A DNA stretch of 64,000 nucleotides from Candidatus Poribacteria bacterium (GTDB lineage Bacteria > Poribacteria > WGA-4E > GCA-2687025). Below, piece after piece: positions 1-8,986 of the stretch; within the stretch, counting starts at the first letter, position 1, and each line of letters begins with the position of its first letter. A program made the translations under genes and the position numbers. The stretch is taken from the NCBI GenBank assembly GCA_026004875.1, contig BPJZ01000012.1:1-64000 (forward strand), given 5' to 3'. Under the pieces are notes generated by a model, which had not been told where the DNA came from, did not search any database, and saw nothing but the letters and a program-made list of their open reading frames with translations.

Positions 1-718
1 AGATGCGGTTTCCAACCGCCAGCTCGGTGGGTGAACTGGGTGCCGACACCTTGAACCTCCGCTGTTCCGTTGTCGAGGGTCGGCCAGCTGGAACTGGGTT
101 CCCGTCAGGGCCGAGCGGGAGGAGAGCCGTCCGGCGCTGTCCAGGTCGGCGGTGCCGGTCAGCTCCTGGGTCTCCTTGATGAAGCCCACCTTGGAGGCAT
201 AACCGCCCCAGGAGCCGGAAGGCGTTCACGGCGTTCAGCGCCAGGTTCACCTTGTCCTGGGTCGTCTCGCCCACCTGGAAGGTAACGCTCGACTCGATGT
301 CCGGGAAGAGCGTGATCCCGTTGTACTGGATGGCGGCGGTGATCCGGTTCATCTCCTCGATCAGCTCGTCCGCCTCGACCTGGATCCCCTTGGCTCGCTG
401 GACGTCCGAATAGGCCCCGTCGGCGGCCTGGATGGCCAGCTCCTTGAGCCGGATCAGCATGCTGGTCAGCCGATCGAGCCCGCCCTCCATTACCTGCAGG
501 AGCGACTGAGCCTGCGCGAGGTTCCGGTTGGCCTGCTTGAGGGCGGCAATCCGACCCCGCATGTCTTCGGAGACGAACATTCCGGCGGCGTCGTCGGCGG
601 CCCGGTTGATCCGCAAGCCGGAGGACATCCGCTCGATGGTCCGCTGGAGGCTCCGCTCCGTCTTTCCGAGCTGACGCCGCGAGTTGAGCGAAAGGACGTT
701 GTTGTTGACGCGAAACAT
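1..718 (-). CDS. Flagellin (copy A), 3' end outside window, frameshifted
   Basis: Encodes a flagellin, the subunit polymerised into the flagellar filament after export. Translation from the ATG at 718 gives MFRVNNN, then the D0/D1 helices (SSGLRINRAADDAAG, LKELAIQAADGAYSD, VGETTQDKVNL), all classic flagellin N-terminal signatures. The reading frame slips by one base around 203-215, where copy B suggests the sequence LLGxxASKVGF. A second slip lies near 65-75, after which a VQGVGTQFT stretch starts the variable domain, and the gene leaves the window at base 1. The start is supported by a purine-rich GGGAAGGGA before the ATG, in a leader identical to that of copy B. It is the last gene seen of the minus-strand flagellin cluster. 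Identity is secure; the exact protein is not. Confidence 0.9.
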   Translation of the reverse strand, partial: MFRVNNNVLSLNSRRQLGKTERSLQRTIERMSSGLRINRAADDAAGMFVSEDMRGRIAALKQANRNLAQAQSLLQVMEGGLDRLTSMLIRLKELAIQAADGAYSDVQRAKGIQVEADELIEEMNRITAAIQYNGITLFPDIESSVTFQVGETTQDKVNLALNAVNAFRLLGRLCLQGGLHQGDPGADRHRRPGQRRTALLPLGPDGNPVPAGRPSTTEQRRFKVSAPSSPTELAVGNRI

Positions 719-735
719 GGAACGATTCCCTTCCC
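719..735 (-). promoter_or_regulatory. Conserved leader/SD element of flagellin copy A
   Basis: The 17 bases immediately before the ATG read GGGAAGGGAATCGTTCC on the coding strand and are identical before flagellin copy B (2983-2999). They contain the ribosome binding site, repeated GGA triplets and a short inverted repeat GGAA-TCG-TTCC touching the start codon. GGA repeats over the Shine-Dalgarno region are typical of CsrA targets, but neither csrA nor fliW is in the window, so that role is only a suggestion. Confidence 0.5.
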
Positions 736-794
736 TTTCCTGATGGTTTCCGGCGGCCCGCGTGCGAGCCTGCCGAACCGTTTCAACCTTAGGC

Positions 795-2982
795 TTATGT
801 GAGCGCCTGCAGCAGGCTCAGCACCGACTGCGGCAACAGGTTCGCCTGGTTGAGCACCGCACTGCCCGCCTGAGCGAGGATCTGCGCGCGGACCAGGGCG
901 GAGATCTCCTGCGCCATGTCCGCATCGCGGATCACCGAATCGGCGTTGGTCGTGTTCTCGATATTGATCGAGATCGTCTCGGCGGTCCGCTCCATCCGCG
1001 ACTGGATCGCCCCCAGCCGCGCCCGCTGCGAGACCACCACGTTGATCCCCTCGTTGATCTGCGCTAAGAAGGCGTTCGCGACCGTGTCGGCGTTCATCAT
1101 CGTGTAAGCGCCCGCCACGGTGGCCTTTTTCATCAACAGTCCATCCCCAACGTTGGCCTTGTTCAACCGGGCGATGGCTCGTCCCGTGTAAGTCTCTTCA
1201 GCTGCTTCGCTCAGCACCAGTGTGCTGTCGTCTGTGGACTCTGGAAGACCGTTGTAGAGCTTATCGTTCAAGGTGAACTGATCACCCACTTTCAACTGTT
1301 TGGTGAACTTGGTTCCAATCCCTCTAACGGTGGTACTAGCCAGCGATAACGCTCACATGCCCCTCCAGCGTCAGGTCGAGCTGAGCAGAGCTTTCCGTTC
1401 CGACACTCGAAACGAAGTACTCGTATCCACCGACTTGAACCAGATCGCCTTCGCTCAGCTCCTGAAGTAGGCGGGGTGTCCTCTGGATTTCGGACGGCTA
1501 TGTCGCCATTGAGCGAGCTTGTCAGCTGCGCCCGGGCCGTTCCGCTGGCCGTTTCAATCGCCTTACTGTTCAGCGTCAGCTGCGTATCGCTGTCCACCGA
1601 TTGGACGGTGTAGATCTTTCCGTTCAGGATGAACTGATCGTTCTGACGAAGCTGCTGGGTGAACTTCGTCCCCACGCCGGTTAACCGTCGTGCTTCCCGC
1701 CGTCACGCTCACCGTACCGTCGAGCGTTAAATCAAGCGTTAGGGAAGTATCGCTGGCAACAGAGGCCACACGGTACGTGAAGGGTTGTGTCGCTGGTGCG
1801 ATCCGTAATGGCGATTCGATCTCCTGCGGAGATTTGGGTTCCGAAGGAGGTGCCTGTGCCGGTTACGACGCCGTTCGTGTCGAGGACAAAGGAGTCTCCG
1901 CCGGCGCTATCCTGACTGCCACTGAGGACAAAGCCTCGAATCAGTCGGGTGCCGTTTCAGCGTCCGGCGTCCAGCTGGGCGGTGGCGTTTGCCCGTGAAG
2001 TCTTCAACGGCCCCGATCCCGCTTGTGTCAAGTGTCAACTGGGTATCGCTGTCCACGGACAGGATCGTATAGTCATTGCCGTTAATGGGAGATGGTATCC
2101 CCTGCGCGCGAAACTGCTTAGTGAAGTGAGTCCCCACGCCGGTGACCGTATCACTGCCGGTCTCGGTAGGTAACAATCCCGTCGAGCGTCAGGATCGAGC
2201 GTTAGGGAGGTATCGCTGGCAATGGAAGCAACGCGGTACTCCTAAGACCGTGCTGGCGTCCATGATTGCCACGCGATCACCGATCGAGAGCTCCGACTGA
2301 AAATGCAGTCCCCGAACCGGTAACTGCCCCGCTAGCGTCCACGTTTGGCTGTGCCGGTGAGAGTAGTCCCATCGGTGGCTTTGAGCGTTCCGGAACTTGT
2401 CAGGCTCACACCGCCGGGTGAGCGCCTCGGACTCCTTGACAAATCCGACCTTCGAGGCGAACTGGCCCAGCAACTGGAAGGCGTTCACGGCGTTCAGCAC
2501 CAGGTTCACCTTGTCCTGGGTCGTCTCGCCCACCTGGAAGGTAACGCTCGACTCGATGTCCGGGAAGAGCGTGATCCCGTTGAAGGTGATCCCGACGGTG
2601 ATCCGGTTCAGCTCCTTGATCAGCTCGTCCGCCTCGATCTGGATGCCCCGCTGCCGCTGCAGGTCCGAATAGGCCCCGTCGGCGGCCTGGATGGCCAGCT
2701 CTTTGAGCCGAGTCAGCATGGGCCGGTCATCCGGTCTAGGGCCGCCCTCCATCACCTGGAGCATGGCGGTGGCCTGGGAGACGTTCCGGGTTGGCCTGCT
2801 TCATCGCGGCGATCTGAGCGCGGAGGTTCTCGGAAATGAACATCCCGGCGGCATCGTCTCGGGCTCGGTTGATTCGCAGTCCAGAGGGCGAGCCGTTCGG
2901 TCGTCTGGACGATCTGGTTGCCGGTCCGGTCGAGATATCGGAGTGCGACCAGGGAGGTCTTGTTGTTGTTGATCCGAAACAT
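795..2982 (-). CDS. Flagellin (copy B) with large modular variable domain, frameshifted
   Basis: A second flagellin of about 725 residues, far longer than a minimal flagellin (about 270-300). The N-terminus starts MFRINNNKTSL at 2982 and keeps the same D1 motifs as copy A. The C-terminal D1/D0 part is clean (ARLGAIQSRMERTAE, IRDADMAQEISALVRAQ, ending QSVLSLLQALT). Between them, about 2400-1200, lies a variable domain of repeated modules. The frame breaks at several places, e.g. CCC for CC near 2885 and 2790, TTTT for TTT near 2303, AA for A near 1683, and one extra C near 1339. Correcting these restores continuous repeat sequence, so indel errors are more likely than a pseudogene. It follows the flagellin-like gene and precedes copy A on the same strand. 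Confidence 0.9.
1212..2140 (-). repeat. Tandem GVGTxFT modules in flagellin B variable domain
   Basis: Three copies of a roughly 37-residue unit are encoded at about 2140-2027, 1678-1568 and 1322-1212. They share GVGTxFTxQ (GIGT in the third), a G/D-containing turn, NGxxYT and SVDSDTQLTL (the last copy more diverged). A second unit, SxGDRxAIxD followed by VASxASDTSLTLD, alternates with them at about 2265-2200 and 1830-1725. A fragment of the first unit (VQGVGTQFT) also occurs in flagellin A at about 51-25. The pattern resembles beta-strand repeats that I recall from phage tail and adhesin proteins. Confidence 0.75.
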
Positions 2983-2999
2983 GGAACGATTCCCTTCCC
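2983..2999 (-). promoter_or_regulatory. Conserved leader/SD element of flagellin copy B
   Basis: Identical to the 17 bases upstream of flagellin A: purine-rich GGGAAGGGA ribosome binding site followed by ATCGTTCC abutting the ATG. Bases further upstream are not conserved between the two genes, so this block is either under translational or RNA-level selection or a relic of recent duplication. Confidence 0.5.
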
Positions 3000-3149
3000 A
3001 ATCGAGGAGAGTCCGGAAGCCACAGCGGCTTCGGTTGCGTATCGAAAGCCGGTGGGGAGCGGAGGCTCCCCGGTTCCGTTCTCACACGGAGGCGCCAAGG
3101 TGCGCCGTCAAGAAAGCAGCGATGCGGCTCCTTTCTCCGCGCGTCGGTT

Positions 3150-3991
3150 TCACGGCGTCAGGAGTTCCATGACCGCGCTGGAGAGTCCTGCCGCCTGGAC
3201 GGGTACCGTCTGCAGGGGGGCGGCGAGGATCTGGCTTCGGGCCATAGCCAGCAGCTCCTGGGCCTTCTCCGGCGATTCGAGGAGCTCCTGCGTCGTTGCC
3301 GACTCGTCCTGAGGTGCGGTGGCCCGCTCGATGGCGACCTCCAGTCGCTCGCGGAAGGCACGCACCTTTTCGATCCGCTCATGGACGGCGCCGATAGCGT
3401 CGCGAACCATTCCGGCGGCTCGCCGGGGCGCTCTCCGGCGTGGCGAAGGCGCTCGCCTCAACGCCGGGAAGCAGGGGTCTGCGGACGCACATCCATCAGC
3501 CCCAGGTGGACTTCGATCGCTTCGCTCCGCCCGCCGACTTGGAAGGTCAACGAGCGCCTGCGCTCCATTCAGGAGCGGAATTCCGTTGAACCGGACCGTT
3601 CGGGCGGTGTCGGCCAGCTCGTTCCGGAGGATTCGGACCTGTCGAAGGAGCTGTTCCCCGCTCCGGCTCGCTGAGCGGCGCCTGCGCCTGAACGGCCAAC
3701 TGGTAGATCCGAGGTGAGCGTCGCATGGGGCAGCCTCCAGCCCGGCTTCGGTCAACTGGGCCACCGTCGCGGCGGCGGCCACGTCCCCGGTTGGCCCGCT
3801 CGGAGGACCTCCGCCTCTCCGCGGGAGGAGTCTCCCGGCTCCGGCCGCGCCGACGACCGCCGAATCGTTCCGCGCTGCTGAGCTGCCTGGAATGGCGGTT
3901 CCTAAGGCCCGCCGCCCGTCAAATCGGGATCCACTCAACGGCTGCGGAAAAACGGCGATCGTGCCGGTACGTTGCTGTGAATTCGAAACAT
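3150..3991 (-). CDS. Degenerate flagellin-like protein, frameshifted
   Basis: A third flagellin-family gene of about 280 codons. The start ATG at 3991 (MFRIHSNVPA) follows a strong GGGAGCAGGAG site. Internal segments include DVAAAATVAQLTEAGLEAA, RILRNELADTARTVRFNGIP (a D1-like segment) and the C-terminal AGMVRDAIGAVHERIEKVRA then ELLAMARSQILAAP, which parallel flagellin D1/D0. There is no long variable domain, so the protein would be a minimal flagellin or a hook-associated FlgL-like subunit. At least three frame changes occur (near 3920, 3650 and 3480). The ends of helices are less conserved than in copies A and B, e.g. the usual DADMAxE is replaced by ESPEKAQE, so divergence is partly real. 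Confidence 0.65.
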
Positions 3992-4176
3992 CTCCTGCTC
4001 CCTTCGCGCTGGTGGGATTTTCGCCCGGCCCCTCCAACTGCACCGGCGGGGGCGCCTCGATCCAATCCAGCCCTCCGGCGCAGTCCCGAGGCCGCATGCG
4101 TTGGGTTTTAAGCTTGTTGCCATCGGTTCGTTGGCTTGCGCTTCCAGCTCATCGGTTGCTGCCCTCCCCCCTTCCT

Positions 4177-6129
4177 TCACCGATCCAGGACGGCTAGAAT
4201 TCGCCGGACCTCCCGGGTGATGTGAAGGGACCTTCCGTTCGAAGTCGCCTTGCTTTTTGGGGTCGTCGGCGGAGCTAGCCCGCGGGGCGATTTGGCGCCA
4301 CCGCTCCGGCTCGGCGAACAGGTCCAGGATCGGATGATCCCAGCTCCACCGACGCGGCCAGCCCTCCGCCTCCAGGACGCCCCGCTTGGCCAAAAAGTCC
4401 AGCATCTCGCCGAGCATCCCGTCGGCGGTGGAGGCCGCTCCGGCCCGGAGCAGGCTCAGGACGGCGATCCAGGGCGGCGTCCCCAGTTCTCCCGGCCAGC
4501 GTTGCCAGTAGGTCCAAAGGTACGGCAACGCCGCCGTCTCAAACCCGTACCGGAGGAAACAGGTTGATCACCTGCTCGGTCCGGATGGGCGACTCCGGTT
4601 TCAGGGCCAACAGCCGGTTAGCGACCGCTTCGGCCCGCTTCAACTCCTGCGCTTGCAACAACCGTTCCAACTCCAAAAGGAGCATTCCTTCAGCCGCTGG
4701 GGTAGCGGCGCAGCCCTTCGCGGAGCGCCTCTTCGGCTTCCTGGGTCTTGTCGAGCGCTCGCAGCGCTTGGCTCAGGCCGGCAAACAACAGGGATCCCCA
4801 GCGCTCCCGTGCCTCTGGCGAAAGCTCCAGGACCGTTCCGATCAGCTCCTTGCCGGACTCCAGGAGATGGGGAGCTTTTTTCCGGGCGTTCTCGACTACC
4901 TCGTCGTGCAGTTGGATTCCCAGCCGGTAGGCTTCCACCGCCCGGCGGTGCTCTCCAGCCCGGTAGTAGCACTGGCCCATCTCGTAGTAGAGCGGCAGGA
5001 CGTTTGGGTTGATGTTCAGCGCGGCGCGGTACTCCGCGGCGGCCAGCCGCCAGCGTCCGTGTTCGGCGTAGTAGGCGGCCTTCATCATCGCCATGTCGAA
5101 ATGGGTCCGGAGCATCGGCACCGGCATCACGTCCATCTCAATTCCGTAGTGGTCCGCCTTGAGGACGTGGGCGTACATGTTTTCCAGTTCGTTCATCCGC
5201 CCGTAGATTTGGGCCAGGAGGAAGTGAGCCGTTCCCAGCTTGGGCATCTCTTCGAGAACCTCCAGGCACTGCTGGGCGGCCTCTTCCAGGCGGTTGAGCT
5301 GCGCCAGCACCATCGCCCGGAGCAACAAAAAGCGGTGGAGAGCCACCACGCGGGAGCCGTCCCCGGCCAGGCCTTTTCGATCGCAAAGCTCTAAGAGTCG
5401 CTCGGTCCAGTCCAGCGCCTTTTGGGGGTTTCCCGATCCCAAAAGCTGCAAGACCATCTGAACGTGGGTGTGCACGTCGTCGGGTCGCTCCTGGAGGATG
5501 CGCTCCATCAGGCGGAGGTTCCGCTCGTACTTCGCAGGGAGCTTCTCCGGATCGGTATAGCCGACGTGGACGATGGTGACCGGACAGATGTCGGTCTGAA
5601 GTCCTAGACGGTGGATGCTCTCAGTAAGCCGTTCGTGAACGGCGCCCTCGTAGAGCAGTCCAGGGAGTTTGGGGAACAATCGCACTTGGAGGAGGTTCTG
5701 AGTGGCGCTCCAGTGGCTGCTCAAGCTGGCCAGGTGGCACATATAGACGACGTCCCGCTGCGGGGCCCGTTTGGCATAGCGTCGGAGGATGTCCACCTGG
5801 TCGCGCTCCAGTCGGTCGTCGCCGTCCAGCCAGAAGAGCCAGTCGCCCGTCGCGCGGCGGATGGATTCGTTTCGAGCGGCGGAGAAGTCGTCGATCCATT
5901 CGAAGAAGAAGACCTTTGCGCCGTACCGACGGGCGACCTCCGGCGTTCCGTCGGTGGAGCCGGTGTCCACCACGACGATCTCGTCGAACTTGTCGTGGAT
6001 CGGCTCCAGCAGCTCCGGCAGGTTATGCGCCTCGTTCTTGACGATCATGATCAGCGAGAGCTTCGGCTCGTACTCGACGATCCGAACGGGGGTCTTTTCG
6101 GAGCTGTGCTGAGGGCGCGTCTCGCTCAC
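4177..6129 (-). CDS. GT2-family glycosyltransferase with TPR-like repeats, frameshifted near C-terminus
   Basis: Likely transfers a sugar from a nucleotide donor. From a GTG start at 6129 (AGGAG about 8 bases upstream), residues about 20-120 form a family 2 glycosyltransferase core: LSLIMIVKNEA, VVVDTGSTDGTPE, NESIRRATGDWLFWLDGDD, with the DxD-like DGDD. The rest, from about residue 190 on, is helical with TPR-like repeats (e.g. AALNINPNVLPLYYEMGQCY). The frame shifts near 4695 and again near 4565 and 4240. The restored end reads REVRRILAVLDR then TGA at 4177. It is cotranscribed with the flagellin genes (186 bases before the flagellin-like gene), so a role in flagellin glycosylation is a reasonable inference. 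Confidence 0.85.
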
Positions 6130-6145
6130 GGGTGATCTCCTGTCC

Positions 6146-6547
6146 TCAATCCCCCAACGCGATCGCCATCGACCCGTCCTTAGCAGCCTGTTCGCGAAGA
6201 GGTTCGTCCTCTCCCCACCGTTGGGCCAACCGTCTGGCGCGGAGGCTCAAAGTCGGATGGCCGGCCCGCTGGAAGAGCTCCGCCGTTGCAAGGAGCCGTT
6301 CGGCTGTCGAGCCGCCCGGCGGCTCCGGCCAGATCGCTTCGAGCGCGGCGACCTCGTCCGCTGCGGCCGTCGGATCTCCCCGCTCCAGCGCTCGATCGGC
6401 GCGGTGCAGCCGCTCAGCGGCCCAGTCTAGGGCCTCAGGCACTGCTGCACAAAGGCGGCTCCAGGCCACCCAAAGCGGTTGGTGGTCCAGCTCCAGCCAA
6501 GCGAAGGTCGTTTCGACTCGAGAGGGCCTTTTCTGATTGCGATCCAT
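6146..6547 (-). CDS. Hypothetical helical protein upstream of the glycosyltransferase
   Basis: A 133-residue protein I do not recognise. It is rich in Ala, Leu, Arg and Glu and almost wholly helical in appearance (e.g. WAAERLHRADRALERGDPTA, then LLATAELFQRAGHPTLSLRA), compatible with one or two TPR-like hairpins. No signal peptide or membrane segment is visible. It ends 16 bases before the glycosyltransferase start and reads in the same direction, which suggests one transcript. The ATG at 6547 has only a weak ribosome binding site, so the start is uncertain. A small accessory or chaperone for the glycosyltransferase or flagellin would fit, but nothing in the sequence proves it. Confidence 0.55.
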   Translation of the reverse strand: MDRNQKRPSRVETTFAWLELDHQPLWVAWSRLCAAVPEALDWAAERLHRADRALERGDPTAAADEVAALEAIWPEPPGGSTAERLLATAELFQRAGHPTLSLRARRLAQRWGEDEPLREQAAKDGSMAIALGD

Positions 6548-6736
6548 CGTCCAGTTGTCCCGTTCATGCTTCGCGATGACAGGGGATAGCGCCTCTGGAC
6601 GCTCGTTGCGGGACGATCCGGAGCAAGGGATGTGCCCGACGCAATCTCCCCGCCCATCGGGTCTCGGGCCGGTTTCTGGGTGAAGAAGGAGGGGTAATTT
6701 TTTCCGACGCAGGGGAAGGGGGGAAAGGTTTTCCCG

Positions 6737-7315
6737 CTAGCGGCGTCCGGGGAGGCGTAGTAGCCCCAAGAGGCGATTTCGGAGCCGTTCGGCTCGTGTA
6801 TCCCAGAGGAGCAACCGTCGTCGCCATCGTTCTCGGAGGGAGAGGCGAAGGGGTTCGCCGCAGGCGCCGCAGCGAACCTGGGTCGGCGAGAGGTTCCGGG
6901 GAACGCGGCTGTACCGTCCGCACCCTTGGCATCGAATCCATCGGAGGTGGGGGGGAAGCGGTTCTTGTGGTGTCGCGTTTGGCCTCCGAGACCGTTTGGG
7001 CGTCGTCCGGGCGGTTCCGTCTTCGGGGGGACGAGTCGGCCTCCGGTCCTGGGCGGCGGACGAGACGCCCTTTGTCCGTTGCTCGGCTAGCCATCGAGCG
7101 CGGGCTCGGTCGTACTCCTGCCGGCGCTGGGGGTCCGAGAGGATCGCGTAGGCCTCTAGGATCTCCCGGGTGCGTTCCGCTGCCCATCCGGGCCGTTCTG
7201 GGTTGTGGTCCGGGTGGTACCGTTGGAGCAGGACTCGCTTGGCCCGTTCGATCACGTCGGCCCCCGCTTGGGGATGGACTTCGAGAATGCGGTAGTAGTC
7301 CCGGGACGGGTCCAT
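6737..7315 (-). CDS. J-domain (DnaJ-like) protein with C-terminal zinc ribbon
   Basis: 192 residues starting at the ATG at 7315, chosen because GGGAG lies 6 bases upstream and because the J-domain begins at once (DYYRILEVHPQA). The J-domain covers residues about 5-70 and has the diagnostic HPD in YHPDHNPE, so it should stimulate an Hsp70 ATPase. After a basic, low-complexity linker, a four-cysteine zinc ribbon follows (CQGCGRYS and VRCGACGEPL, about residues 130-160), then an Arg-rich tail. There is no Gly/Phe region or central DnaJ zinc domain, so it is a specialised co-chaperone rather than DnaJ itself. It diverges from flgB; the client is unknown. Confidence 0.8.
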   Translation of the reverse strand: MDPSRDYYRILEVHPQAGADVIERAKRVLLQRYHPDHNPERPGWAAERTREILEAYAILSDPQRRQEYDRARARWLAEQRTKGVSSAAQDRRPTRPPEDGTARTTPKRSRRPNATPQEPLPPHLRWIRCQGCGRYSRVPRNLSPTQVRCGACGEPLRLSLRERWRRRLLLWDTRAERLRNRLLGLLRLPGRR

Positions 7316-7474
7316 AGGGTCTCCCGAGGGTGACCTCTTAAGTAAGGGTTCGTTTTCCCATCGTTCGGCACAAAGATTGCACTTCTCTTGCCAGCTCGGC
7401 GCGCCTGCGCCGAATCGGACGCAAGGACAAACGGATCGCGATATGGAGCGGGTTGCCTTTCGGGAGACGCCAGC

Positions 7475-7852
7475 ATGCAGAACGCGGTTTTTGACAATAC
7501 GATCTCGCTTTTGGCGACGACGATGGACTACGCGGTGCGGCGCCATCAGGTGATCGCCGCTAACCTGGCCAACGTGGAGACCCCCAATTACAAGGCGAAG
7601 GACTTGCCCTTTGAGGCATTGTTGCGCTCCGCTGTCGTTCGGGCGCGTGGTAACCCTAAAGCTTCCCTACGTGTTGGCGAGCCCAAGTTGGTCTACGACG
7701 TCACCGGCGAGCTCCGCGGCGATGGGAACAACGTCAACGCCGAAAACGAGATGATCAAGCTCCTCAAAAACAGCGGGAAGTTCAACCTGGCCGCCGAGCT
7801 GATCCAGTATAAGTTCCGCTCGCTTCGAGAGGCGATGCGGCCGATCTCCTAA
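7475..7852 (+). CDS. flgB: Flagellar basal-body rod protein FlgB
   Basis: Proximal rod subunit of the flagellar basal body, 125 residues. The ATG at 7475 is preceded by CGGGAG at good spacing. The N-terminal rod signature is present (YAVRRHQVIAANLANVETPNYKA), as is the C-terminal amphipathic helix (MIKLLKNSGKFNLAAELIQYKFRSLREAM). Length is typical of the family. It opens the plus-strand flagellar cluster and is followed 54 bases later by flgC. A perfect 7-base inverted repeat (TCGGCGC-GCCT-GCGCCGA, 7396-7413) lies in the divergent region upstream, and no convincing sigma-70 promoter was found there. Confidence 0.96.
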   Translation: MQNAVFDNTISLLATTMDYAVRRHQVIAANLANVETPNYKAKDLPFEALLRSAVVRARGNPKASLRVGEPKLVYDVTGELRGDGNNVNAENEMIKLLKNSGKFNLAAELIQYKFRSLREAMRPIS

Positions 7853-7906
7853 CCGATCGGGAAAAGAGTTCCGGCTTCTCCTATCGTCGTCAGGAAAGGA
7901 TCTCCG

Positions 7907-8335
7907 ATGCCCGCCTTTAGCGCCTTAGACATCAGCGGGAGTGCCTTGGCCGCCGAGCGGTTCCGGATGGAGCTGATCGCGCAGAACCTGGCGAACATCC
8001 ACACGACGCGGACGCCTGAGGGCGGCCCTTATCGTCGCAAGGAGCCGATCTTCGCCGCCGTCGAGCCGGTCGCCTTCCGGCAGTATCTGGACAAAGGCGC
8101 TCAGCGAGGGGTCGGCGTGGCCGGCGTGGTGGTAGATCAGTCCCCCCCGAAGCTGGTGTATAACCCCTCCCATCCCGACGCGGGGCCGGACGGGTACGTG
8201 CGGATGCCCAACATCAACCCGGTCACCGAGATGGTCAACATGATCGCGGCCTCCCGTGCCTACGAAGCGAACGTAGCCGCCATCACCCACTATCGGCGGA
8301 TGGTCGAACGGGCGATGGCCATCGCTGAGGCCTGA
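7907..8335 (+). CDS. flgC: Flagellar basal-body rod protein FlgC
   Basis: Second proximal rod protein, 142 residues. It shows the N-terminal rod motif (SGSALAAERFRMELIAQNLAN), the PEGGPYRRKEPIF segment and the C-terminal NPVTEMVNMIAASRAYEANV, all diagnostic for FlgC. The ATG at 7907 has AGGAAAGGA upstream. Its position directly after flgB is the conserved order. It polymerises with FlgB and others to form the rod that crosses the periplasm. Confidence 0.97.
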   Translation: MPAFSALDISGSALAAERFRMELIAQNLANIHTTRTPEGGPYRRKEPIFAAVEPVAFRQYLDKGAQRGVGVAGVVVDQSPPKLVYNPSHPDAGPDGYVRMPNINPVTEMVNMIAASRAYEANVAAITHYRRMVERAMAIAEA

Positions 8336-8487
8336 TAAGCGATAGCTTGCTCCGTGCGCCTTCCGGTCTCTCGACCGGTGGGCACGAATCGTGCTTTCTA
8401 ATGGCCAGAAAGCGGTGGGCCGCTGGTCTATTACCGCTTTCACGGAAGCTTGACTGTCTAAAGTCCGTGGGCACGCGGAGCAGGGCG

Positions 8488-8814
8488 ATGACGACCGACC
8501 GCGCAGACATTGCATCTCGGATCGCGGCGTCACAGTTACAGCCCACCCGACAATCGAACGCAGTGCGTTCGCAGCGTCGAGAGCCGGAGGAGTCCTTCTC
8601 CGAGGTTCTGGCCGAGCAGCTGGAGGAGGCCGAACGGCTCCATCAGACGGCTCACCGGAGCGCCCAAGCCGTCCGGACCACCGGTCTGAACAGCACGGCG
8701 GAGGTTCGCTCCGCCGTCCAGCAGGCCGAAGAGGCGTTCCAGAAGGCCACGCGGTTGCGCGAGCAACTGCAACGGATCGCCGGAATGGTCCGAGGGGCTG
8801 GGGCGTACCGGTAG
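8488..8814 (+). CDS. FliE-like or hypothetical protein after flgBC
   Basis: A 108-residue soluble helical protein from the ATG at 8488 (GGAG upstream). It occupies the slot where fliE normally follows flgBC. Its C-terminal half (SFSEVLAEQLEEAERLHQTA through AVQQAEEAFQKATRLREQL) has the spacing of FliE helices but lacks the conserved end with VRNKxxxAYxExMR. A clear FliE is encoded at 19886, so this one is either a diverged FliE paralogue or an unrelated rod or chaperone protein. No signal peptide or membrane segment is seen. An in-frame upstream TTG (8347) would add 47 unconvincing residues. Function is not assigned. Confidence 0.6.
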   Translation: MTTDRADIASRIAASQLQPTRQSNAVRSQRREPEESFSEVLAEQLEEAERLHQTAHRSAQAVRTTGLNSTAEVRSAVQQAEEAFQKATRLREQLQRIAGMVRGAGAYR

Positions 8815-8986
8815 CCGCGCTGCGACCGGTTCGAGAGTTCCCACGGTCTTTTGGGGCAGAGTCTGTTTTGCTATCCCCGCAGGCTCTTGCCCCTTCTTTT
8901 TCTCTTTGGTACCGTCCTCGAGGAGTTGGATCTTGAGCGTGTGGTTTTCTGGTCCCGTGTAGGCTGTGGATGAGGAGTCGGGGAGC

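Noticed and set aside
7396-7413. Hairpin in the dnaJ-like/flgB divergent region as an operator
   Set aside because: A perfect 7-base inverted repeat exists, but GC-rich palindromes are expected often and no promoter elements flank it.
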